Position numbers and translations under genes: made by a program. Positions 1 to 5,070 of a stretch of 5,070 bases of DNA are shown one piece after another. Every line of letters starts with the position of its first letter. Positions within the stretch are counted from its first letter, which is position 1. The notes under the pieces are model-generated. The model saw nothing but the letters and a program-made list of their open reading frames with translations, had not been told where the DNA came from and did no database searches. This stretch comes from an uncultured Ruminococcus sp. (GTDB taxonomy: Bacteria > Bacillota > Clostridia > Oscillospirales > Acutalibacteraceae), in assembly GCA_902797065.1 (NCBI GenBank), contig CADBRK010000153.1:1-5070 (forward strand). Reading direction: 5' to 3'.

Positions 1-1283
1 GCCGATATTCCCTGCGGAATAGTCTTTGTGGGGATAACTATAACCTGTCTGTCCTCTGCAAGCGGAACTGCCTGTTCTGCAGCCATAATGATGTTCTTGT
101 TGTTGGGAAGAACAACGACCTTCTTTGCAGGAGTAGCCATAACAGCTTCAAAAATATCCTCGGTACTCGGGTTCATCGACTGACCGCCGCTGACAACATT
201 TGCGCAGCCGCAATCCTTGAAAAGTTCGACAAGTCCTTCGCCGGCAGCGACAGCAACAAATCCGATCTCCTCAACAGGTTCTGCGATAGTAAGTGTTTCT
301 GTCTTTTCCTCTTCTGCTTTCTTCTTAGCCTTTGTCTCGGCTTCCTGTGCCTTCTTATGCTGTTCTTTCATATTCTCAACTTTTACCGTGAGAAGTGAGC
401 CGTATTCAAGTCCTGCCTGAAGCGCATTTCCGGGGTTCTCTGTGTGAACATGAACCTTTACGATCTCCTCGTCGTCAACAACTACGACACAGTCGCCGAT
501 AGTCTGGAGATAATTTCTGAGTTCCTGAGTATCCGTGTGTACATCGGGATCTCTTCCTACAATAAACTCTGTGCAGTATGTAAATCTTATATCATCATCA
601 AACTGCGCTGCTGCAGCTCTGAAATAATCCTCGGATTCATCGCCGTCGGTCTCATCATCTTTAAACTCGATAATCTCTCCGTCTTTGAATACAGAGAGCA
701 TACCCTCAAAGATCGTGCAAAGACCTTTACCGCCTGCGTCTACTACATTAGCCTTCTTGAGGACAGGGAGCATCTCGGGAGTGAGGGCAAGCGCCTCGTT
801 TGCAGCTTTAACAACTGCTTCCCATACGATCACAGGATCATTCTGTGTAGCGGCAAGCTCGTTGCCTGCTTCGTACGCCATTCTTGCCACGGTTAAGATA
901 GTACCCTCTGTCGGCTTCATAACAGCTTTATACGCTGCCTCTACGCCCATTCCGAGAGCGTCAGTAATATCCTTTCCGTCAGCCTCTGTTTTGCCCTGGA
1001 GGCCCATAGAGAAACCTCTGAAAATCAGAGAAAGAATTACACCGGAATTGCCTCTTGCGCCGCGTAGCATTGCAGAAGCTACTTTTTTAGCAATAGTGGC
1101 AACATCATCAGTCTCGAAGGTTTCGAGCATTTTTGCAGCCGCACTGATCGTCATAGACATATTTGTACCTGTGTCTCCGTCCGGAACAGGAAAGATGTTA
1201 AGATCGTCAATAGCGGACTTTTTTAAGCAGATATTATTGGAGCCTGAGATAATTGCATTTTTTAAGCACTTTGCACTTATCAT
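1..1283 (-). CDS. fakA: Fatty acid kinase ATP-binding subunit FakA (DAK2/YloV family), C-terminus cut by window edge
   Basis: The frame is open from an ATG at 1283 to the left edge, giving 427 codons of a protein usually near 550 aa. In studied Firmicutes FakA phosphorylates exogenous fatty acids held by a FakB (DegV-family) partner, feeding acyl-phosphate into phospholipid synthesis in the cytoplasm. The N-terminal DhaL domain (about residues 1-200) carries the nucleotide/Mg motif FPVPDGDTGTNM (31-42), RGARGNSGVILS (74-85) and VVDAGGKGL (180-188). The middle domain has C237 and H278/H280 (KVHVHTENPG), matching the Cys-His-His zinc site I recall for staphylococcal FakA. A charged Lys/Glu linker (about 306-330) leads to the C-terminal domain with SGGQSMNPST (365-374), LPNNKNI (392-398) and PTKTIPQGIS at the edge. 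The start is supported by an AGGAAG ribosome site 9 nt upstream and by the family N-terminus beginning just there. No frameshift is visible. No fakB or asp23-like gene lies beside it in view. Family assignment is firm; the symbol rests on homology to characterised FakA. Confidence 0.94.
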   Translation of the reverse strand, partial: MISAKCLKNAIISGSNNICLKKSAIDDLNIFPVPDGDTGTNMSMTISAAAKMLETFETDDVATIAKKVASAMLRGARGNSGVILSLIFRGFSMGLQGKTEADGKDITDALGMGVEAAYKAVMKPTEGTILTVARMAYEAGNELAATQNDPVIVWEAVVKAANEALALTPEMLPVLKKANVVDAGGKGLCTIFEGMLSVFKDGEIIEFKDDETDGDESEDYFRAAAAQFDDDIRFTYCTEFIVGRDPDVHTDTQELRNYLQTIGDCVVVVDDEEIVKVHVHTENPGNALQAGLEYGSLLTVKVENMKEQHKKAQEAETKAKKKAEEEKTETLTIAEPVEEIGFVAVAAGEGLVELFKDCGCANVVSGGQSMNPSTEDIFEAVMATPAKKVVVLPNNKNIIMAAEQAVPLAEDRQVIVIPTKTIPQGIS

Positions 1284-1292
1284 TGTGATACA

Positions 1293-1298
1293 CTTCCT
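1293..1298 (-). promoter_or_regulatory. Ribosome binding site of fakA
   Basis: AGGAAG on the minus strand, 9 nt before the ATG at 1283. It fixes the start at the codon that opens the conserved FakA N-terminus. Confidence 0.7.
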
Positions 1299-1339
1299 AT
1301 CATATATTTAATTGTCAAGCTTAAAACATTTCTTTTTCT

Positions 1340-1348
1340 ATTATAACA
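1340..1348 (-). promoter_or_regulatory. Extended -10 promoter of fakA
   Basis: The minus strand reads TGTTATAAT, a consensus -10 with the TGn extension. It would start transcription near 1333 and give a leader of about 50 nt before fakA. No good -35 hexamer is found 16-18 nt upstream (only T-rich sequence such as TTTTAT), so the promoter would depend on the extended -10. It lies in the 111-bp gap (1284-1394) after the lipoprotein gene. I see no terminator hairpin in that gap, so readthrough from the lipoprotein gene could also supply fakA. Confidence 0.6.
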
Positions 1349-1394
1349 CAAAGTGTCCCGAAATAAAATGAACATATTATTAACTTTATGAAGG

Positions 1395-2993
1395 TCAGAA
1401 CTCCTCTTCATCGTAATAATAATCATCGTTGAAACCTTCGTCTTCAACATAATAATCGTCATTGACAGACTCGGCTTCCGACTCTGTATTCTCCGATTCT
1501 TCGCCTTCGGTATCGGTATCTTCCGTATCTTCCTCGGATTCGTCTTTAGACTCGTCTTTATCCTTATCGCTTGACGAAGTCTCGGATATATGAGCTATCT
1601 CTCTCTTCGAAGAAGGTGATACCTGGTTTCTCTCAAAAGCAGCGAATTCATCGGGGTCTTCCACATAATCAAGTCTTTCAACCAGATACTTTGTACTTCC
1701 CAGAAATTCATGCTCTCCGTCCTCGTAAGTCGGGAAATTCTTTATAGAATAAGCATGAGAATTTGCAAGAGTAGTATCATCATATATAAGGTTATTCTTC
1801 ATATCGACACTGCCTGCGCTCAGACTTGCAGATACAAAGATCTCGCCTACAAGCGTATCGCCCGGCTTTACAAAGCCCGAACCGCTCGATTCTTCGCATA
1901 CAAAAGTACCCGTAACCTTATACATGGCAGTGAACATATTATCGCTGTACTGAAGCGAATTAAGAGAGTAGTAGCATGATACCGGCTCATACTCGAACGT
2001 GGCTTTAAAGTTGGACAAAACAAAATCGTTCTTGATCCTCATTACGTCGGTAACCTTTTTCTTTACGGTTACCTTTGAACCGTTCTCGTCTCTTGATTCG
2101 ACATCTGTGTATTCCTCGACAGAAGAAGCCGGTTCTTCATAATCGGGTTCTTCGTCCTCGTCTGCATCTTCTCCGGAAGAAGAACTGTCCGTGTCTTCCT
2201 CATACGGTTCATATTCTTCGTCAGTGTCTTCACCGAAAACCCAATCGAGTGATTTATATGCCGTTTCAGTACCCTCAACATAGTCTCTGACCATATAATG
2301 CATCTTTGCCGTGACGGAATCGTACGAAACGCCCATCATAGTGGTAACATATCTCGGCAATCCGACTACAGTGTATTTCTTTACATCCTCTGTGAATACA
2401 TAGCCGTTCCTCTCGGCAACCTCTTTGTTAAACTCTGCGCGTACAACAATCTTGTCGCCGTTCGAAAGATCATGGTTATCACAGTAGAATGTAACGTTGT
2501 CTATAATATACTGAATACAGTTTGATTTGTCTATCTGAACCGAACCATACGGGGCAACACCGTTAAATTTTAGGCTGAGTCCGTCGAAAGGACTCATCTC
2601 GATCTTATCCTCAAGCCCCTCTATCGTATAATCAAAGGAACTGTCGATAAATTTCAGATCAAGTGCCTTTGCTAAGCTTTCATCATAAGTAACATTGATC
2701 GTCACAACGTCCCCGTTTGAAAAGAACGAATCCTCGTCACTCTTTCCCTCATAATCGAATTGAAATGTCTCCGCAAAACGAAGCGCTGCTGTTTTGTCTT
2801 TCTTGCCGTCTGCATAAATCTTATTGATCGCAACATCATCGACTTTAATTTCCAGCCTGCCGTGTTCGGTGTATCCCACAACACTGACATTCGCAAAATC
2901 TTTTACCGAATACTCGACCTTGCCGCATGCCGAAAACAACATCAGCGATGACAAACATAATACCATGATCATTAATTTGCTGAAAAGCTTCAT
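1395..2993 (-). CDS. Predicted acidic cell-surface lipoprotein with duplicated domain, function unknown
   Basis: This is a 532-aa protein whose family I cannot name. Residues 1-22 form a lipoprotein signal peptide: Lys at 2 and 6, a hydrophobic core, then LFSAC with C23 as the lipidated residue, so it should be anchored on the outer face of the membrane. Two related segments follow, about 35-127 and 140-212. Each has SNGD (92-95 and 177-180), an alternating-valine strand, then an A-rich stretch, an aromatic residue and YTxxGL at the end, which suggests two copies of one beta-rich domain. An Asp/Glu/Ser linker (about 255-300) leads to a second folded region (about 305-465). The tail (about 471-532) is almost wholly Asp, Glu, Ser and Tyr and ends in an 11-residue tandem repeat. 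The start at 2993 is preferred over an in-frame ATG at 3029: it has GGAGGG 6 nt upstream and begins the signal peptide directly, whereas 3029 lacks a ribosome site and would add a 12-residue extension without positive charge. It is transcribed from its own strong promoter. A substrate-binding or wall-associated role is possible, but nothing seen supports a specific activity. Confidence 0.9.
   Translation of the reverse strand: MKLFSKLMIMVLCLSSLMLFSACGKVEYSVKDFANVSVVGYTEHGRLEIKVDDVAINKIYADGKKDKTAALRFAETFQFDYEGKSDEDSFFSNGDVVTINVTYDESLAKALDLKFIDSSFDYTIEGLEDKIEMSPFDGLSLKFNGVAPYGSVQIDKSNCIQYIIDNVTFYCDNHDLSNGDKIVVRAEFNKEVAERNGYVFTEDVKKYTVVGLPRYVTTMMGVSYDSVTAKMHYMVRDYVEGTETAYKSLDWVFGEDTDEEYEPYEEDTDSSSSGEDADEDEEPDYEEPASSVEEYTDVESRDENGSKVTVKKKVTDVMRIKNDFVLSNFKATFEYEPVSCYYSLNSLQYSDNMFTAMYKVTGTFVCEESSGSGFVKPGDTLVGEIFVSASLSAGSVDMKNNLIYDDTTLANSHAYSIKNFPTYEDGEHEFLGSTKYLVERLDYVEDPDEFAAFERNQVSPSSKREIAHISETSSSDKDKDESKDESEEDTEDTDTEGEESENTESEAESVNDDYYVEDEGFNDDYYYDEEEF
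1398..1463 (-). repeat. Tandem 33-bp repeat encoding the C-terminal 11-residue duplication of the lipoprotein
   Basis: Residues 511-521 (NDDYYVEDEGF) and 522-532 (NDDYYYDEEEF) are adjacent 11-residue copies with seven identical positions and acidic swaps at two more. The second copy ends exactly at the stop codon. The DNA copies (1431-1463 and 1398-1430) have diverged, so this is an old in-frame duplication and not a recent slippage product. Confidence 0.75.
2094..2231 (-). other. Acidic low-complexity linker within the lipoprotein
   Basis: Codons for about residues 255-300 give a stretch dominated by Glu, Asp and Ser with a few Tyr and Pro. It separates the duplicated N-terminal domains from the second folded region. 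It is probably disordered and strongly negatively charged. Confidence 0.7.
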
Positions 2994-2999
2994 AGATTG

Positions 3000-3005
3000 C
3001 CCTCC
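3000..3005 (-). promoter_or_regulatory. Ribosome binding site that decides the lipoprotein start
   Basis: GGAGGG on the minus strand, 6 nt before the ATG at 2993. This near-perfect Shine-Dalgarno argues against the in-frame upstream ATG at 3029, which has only A/T-rich sequence before it. Confidence 0.85.
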
Positions 3006-3049
3006 ATAATACTCAATACCACTCGGCATAATTATACACTTTAAGTTAG

Positions 3050-3097
3050 ATTATAACATAAGAAAATCCGATTTTCAATAAAATATATATTTTTTTA
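3050..3097 (-). promoter_or_regulatory. Strong sigma-A-type promoter of the lipoprotein gene
   Basis: The minus strand shows -35 TTGAAA (3073-3078), a 17-nt spacer (3056-3072) and -10 TATAAT (3050-3055) preceded by TGT, an extended -10. Directly upstream of the -35, 3079-3097 is 19 nt of A and T only, with an A-run then alternating AT, resembling an UP element. Transcription should start near 3043, leaving a leader of about 50 nt. A second TATAAT at 3031-3036 has no matching -35 and is less likely to be used. Confidence 0.85.
3062..3076. promoter_or_regulatory. Candidate operator: 15-bp perfect palindrome in the lipoprotein promoter
   Basis: GAAAATC and GATTTTC are perfect 7-bp inverted arms around one central base. 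The site covers part of the -35 hexamer and most of the spacer, where a bound dimeric repressor would block RNA polymerase. No regulator is in the window. An A/T-rich palindrome can also arise by chance, so this is a candidate only. Confidence 0.4.
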
Positions 3098-3148
3098 CGT
3101 TTTGGCGAAAACAACCAATTCTATATACTCATTTATATCTGTATTGCC

Positions 3149-3177
3149 AAAAGACATCGGAAAACCCGATGTCTTTT
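3149..3177 (-). terminator. Hairpin terminator of the gat operon
   Basis: AAAAGACATCGG and CCGATGTCTTTT form a perfect 12-bp stem around a 5-nt loop, beginning 6 nt past the gatB stop codon. The T-run (TTTT) is the outer part of the stem and does not extend beyond it, so as a Rho-independent terminator it is short on U-tract. Its location at the end of gatB and before a new promoter supports the call. Confidence 0.75.
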
Positions 3178-3183
3178 AACATA

Positions 3184-4596
3184 TCAACCCAATATTTCAA
3201 GTATTTTCTTCTCTGCAAGAGATGCGTCTGCCTTGCCTCTGCTCTCCTTCATGACAAAACCTACCATAGATTTGAGTGCCTTTACCTTGCCTGCCTTGTA
3301 ATCGGCAACTGCCTTCGGATTAGCGTCTACAGCTTTTCTGCAAAGGTCGTTTAGAGTACCCTCGTCCATTCCTGCCATATCGCTTTCGGAGATAAACTCG
3401 GTTACGGACTTTCCTGTGTCGAGCATTTTCTCAAGCGTAGACTTTGCAAGGTTATTCTTTATCTTTCCGTCATCTATCAGCTTTACAAGCTCTTTAAGCT
3501 GCTGTGCAGTTATAGTAATATCAAACTTTTCTTTATCGTCCTCGGTTTCGAGTCTGCGGAAGATCTGCCCGATAATAAAGTTGGCAACTGTTTTCGGCGT
3601 CTTTACTCCGTCGGATGCTTCCTCAAAGAATTCTGCTATACGCCTGTACTTCGAGAGATTCTGAGCGTCTTTCTCATTCATTTCAAACTCGGAGACATAT
3701 CTCTGAGCTTTCTCGAAAGGCAGCTCCGGTATCTTTGCTCTCAGCTCGTCGATCTCTTCGTCCGTTACGCTGATAGTAACAAGATCGGGGTCACGGAAGT
3801 AGCGGTAATCGTTTGCGTCCTCTTTTCCGCGCATAGATGATGTTGTATTCGTTGCGTCGTCATAGCGTAAAGTCTGCTGCTCTACCTGTCCGCCCGATTC
3901 GATCAGATCTACCTGTCTTTGGAACTCATACTCCATAGCTCTGCCGATAAATGTGATCGAGTTCATATTCTTTATCTCTGTTCTTGTGCCGAGTTTATCG
4001 CTGCCCTCGGGACGAACGGATATATTAACGTCGCAGCGCATGCTTCCTTCCTGCATCTTGCAGTCGGAAATGCCGATGAAGCGCATTATCTGCTGGAGTT
4101 TCTCTACGTACTCCTTTGCTTCTTCTACGGAGCTTATATCCGGCTCGGAAACGATCTCGATAAGCGGAACGCCGCCTCGGTTATAGTCAACGTAGGTATC
4201 GCCCCTCTTGTGGATAAGCTTGCCTGCGTCCTCCTCTATGTGTATTCTTGTTAAGCGGATCTTCTTGCCGCTGCTGAGCTGTACATAACCATGCTCGCAA
4301 AGCGGCTTGTCATACTGTGAGATCTGATAAGCCTTCGGCAAATCGGGATAACAGTAATTCTTTCTGTCCATTTTCGAGATATTCGCTATCTCGCAGTTTG
4401 TTGCAAGACCTGCCATAATTGCGTACTTAACTACCTGTCTGTTCAGCTTCGGGAGAGTACCGGGCAGACCGATACAGATAGGACAGCAATGCGTATTCGG
4501 GTCACCGCCGAACTTAGTTGTGCAGGAACAGAATATCTTTGTATTTGTGGCAAGCTCGATATGTGTTTCGAAGCCTGCGACCATCTCGTATTTCAT
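3184..4596 (-). CDS. gatB: Aspartyl/glutamyl-tRNA(Asn/Gln) amidotransferase subunit B
   Basis: This complete 470-aa protein is close to the usual GatB length of about 475. In the cytoplasmic GatCAB complex GatB binds the misacylated Glu-tRNA(Gln) or Asp-tRNA(Asn) and activates the side-chain carboxylate with ATP; ammonia arrives from GatA. Visible family landmarks are FETHIEL (9-15), a zinc-type cysteine set C23, C25, C38 and C41 in the CSC...CPIC segment, YPDLPKAYQISQYD (83-96), HIEEDAGK (119-126) and the GatB signature DYNRGGVPLIEIVSEPD (137-153). The C-terminal third is the helical YqeY-like tRNA-binding tail, containing NNLAKSTLEKML. The ATG at 4596 follows AGGGGGG by 6 nt and begins at the normal family N-terminus. 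It lies 12 nt after gatA in the same operon. The gene implies that the organism makes Gln-tRNA, and perhaps Asn-tRNA, by the indirect route. Confidence 0.98.
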   Translation of the reverse strand: MKYEMVAGFETHIELATNTKIFCSCTTKFGGDPNTHCCPICIGLPGTLPKLNRQVVKYAIMAGLATNCEIANISKMDRKNYCYPDLPKAYQISQYDKPLCEHGYVQLSSGKKIRLTRIHIEEDAGKLIHKRGDTYVDYNRGGVPLIEIVSEPDISSVEEAKEYVEKLQQIMRFIGISDCKMQEGSMRCDVNISVRPEGSDKLGTRTEIKNMNSITFIGRAMEYEFQRQVDLIESGGQVEQQTLRYDDATNTTSSMRGKEDANDYRYFRDPDLVTISVTDEEIDELRAKIPELPFEKAQRYVSEFEMNEKDAQNLSKYRRIAEFFEEASDGVKTPKTVANFIIGQIFRRLETEDDKEKFDITITAQQLKELVKLIDDGKIKNNLAKSTLEKMLDTGKSVTEFISESDMAGMDEGTLNDLCRKAVDANPKAVADYKAGKVKALKSMVGFVMKESRGKADASLAEKKILEILG

Positions 4597-4602
4597 TGTT
4601 AT

Positions 4603-4609
4603 CCCCCCT
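4603..4609 (-). promoter_or_regulatory. Ribosome binding site of gatB, overlapping the gatA stop
   Basis: AGGGGGG lies 6 nt before the gatB ATG. Its first base is the last base of the gatA TAA (4609-4611). The overlap suggests that ribosomes ending gatA help start gatB, keeping the subunits in balance. Confidence 0.75.
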
Positions 4610-5070
4610 TAAAGCTTTACGCCGTATCCGGACGCTTTGAATACCTCGCTGCCGACGGCATTTTCAAACTGCCATGCAGCATTTAGGATTGTGCTCTCAC
4701 AAAATGTATTTCCGATAAGCTGCATGCCGATCGGCAGACCGTTTTCGCCGAAGCCGCATGGAATACTAATACCGGGCAGTCCTGCGATATTAACGGGAAC
4801 AGTGCATATATCGGTGAGATATGTTTCTATAGGATCGCTTATAGCGTTGCCCTTTTCAAATGCGGTCATCGGAACTGTCGGAGCAAGTATCACGTCACAG
4901 CTTTTGAAAGCGTTCTTGAACGCATTGACGATCGAACCTCTGAGGTTCTGCGCTTTCTTATAATATGCGTCGTAATAGCCTGCGCTGAGTACATACGTAC
5001 CGAGCATAATACGTCTTTTTACTTCTTCACCAAAGCCTTCGCTTCTGGTTTTGCAGATCATCTCGTTTAC
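4609..5070 (-). CDS. gatA: Aspartyl/glutamyl-tRNA(Asn/Gln) amidotransferase subunit A, C-terminal part only
   Basis: The visible 153 residues are the C-terminus of GatA. The frame stays open to the right edge, so the first in-window Met (5061) is internal and not the start. GatA is the amidase-signature glutaminase that releases ammonia from glutamine and passes it to GatB. The catalytic Lys-Ser-Ser region lies upstream, outside the window. Conserved landmarks here are KTRSEGFGEEVKRRIMLGTY, LSAGYYDAYYKKAQ, DVILAPTVPMTAF, the NIAGLPGISIPCGF segment and LPIGMQLIGNTFCE. The protein ends at TAA 4609-4611, 12 nt before gatB, in the common gatC-gatA-gatB order; gatC would be expected farther right. 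Nothing suggests disruption. Confidence 0.97.
   Translation of the reverse strand, partial: VNEMICKTRSEGFGEEVKRRIMLGTYVLSAGYYDAYYKKAQNLRGSIVNAFKNAFKSCDVILAPTVPMTAFEKGNAISDPIETYLTDICTVPVNIAGLPGISIPCGFGENGLPIGMQLIGNTFCESTILNAAWQFENAVGSEVFKASGYGVKL

Noticed and set aside
444..896. Plus-strand open frame of 150 codons
   Set aside because: Antisense to the FakA middle domain and without recognisable domain content; the minus-strand reading explains the sequence fully.
685..1311. Plus-strand open frame of 208 codons opposite fakA
   Set aside because: It is antisense to a gene with clear FakA motifs in a fully open frame. The product is low-complexity and Ala/Ser/Ile-rich, as expected for a shadow frame, with no known motif.
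1313..1318. Perfect TTGACA -35 hexamer upstream of fakA
   Set aside because: No -10-like sequence lies 16-18 nt downstream; that position falls in the fakA ribosome site just before the start codon.
2094..2231. Repetitive-looking GAA/GAC-rich stretches that might suggest a DNA repeat or CRISPR-like array
   Set aside because: No regular unit or spacer pattern; the repetition comes from Asp/Glu/Ser codons of the acidic linker, and the tail is the same case.
2994..3029. In-frame ATG at 3029 as the lipoprotein start
   Set aside because: It has no Shine-Dalgarno, lies only about 14 nt from the predicted transcription start and would put an odd extension before the signal peptide. The ATG at 2993 has GGAGGG at ideal spacing.
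3099..3112. Small inverted repeat GTTTT-CGCC-AAAAC upstream of the lipoprotein promoter
   Set aside because: Only 5-bp A/T-dominated arms and no following T-run on the minus strand; within chance for this base composition.
3919..4254. Plus-strand open frame of 111 codons inside gatB
   Set aside because: Lies antisense to the conserved GatB core, including the signature motif; a shadow of its codon use.

Overview
The window looks like an ordinary chromosomal segment from a Gram-positive anaerobe of the Clostridia. An Oscillospiraceae/Ruminococcus-like source is my best guess, based on the gene families, the moderate GC, a lipoprotein of clostridial style and sigma-A-type promoters. This placement is inference; no rRNA or species marker is present. 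All four genes lie on the minus strand, so transcription runs from right to left.

From right to left the window holds four genes. First is the 3' end of gatA (4609-5070, cut by the right edge), then gatB (3184-4596). These are two subunits of the Asp-tRNA(Asn)/Glu-tRNA(Gln) amidotransferase. They are 12 nt apart, and the gatB Shine-Dalgarno overlaps the gatA stop codon. A perfect 12-bp hairpin (3149-3177) closes this operon.

Next is a 190-bp intergenic region with a near-consensus promoter: an A/T-only UP-like tract, TTGAAA, a 17-nt spacer and an extended TGTTATAAT. A perfect 15-bp palindrome sits across its -35 and spacer. The promoter drives a 532-aa predicted lipoprotein (1395-2993) with an internal domain duplication, an acidic linker and a very acidic, tyrosine-rich C-terminal tail. 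I do not recognise a named family for it.

Last, after a 111-bp gap with its own extended -10 promoter, comes a FakA/YloV-type protein (DhaL kinase-like domain plus Zn-binding-type middle domain plus start of the C-terminal domain). It runs off the left edge.

The gat genes serve translation and FakA serves fatty-acid activation for phospholipid synthesis. The lipoprotein between them has its own promoter and no obvious functional tie to either. I see no mobile element, CRISPR array, tRNA/rRNA or phage gene. The open frames on the plus strand are shadows of the minus-strand genes. The least explained items are the lipoprotein and the palindrome in its promoter; nothing here amounts to clear evidence of a new multi-gene system.
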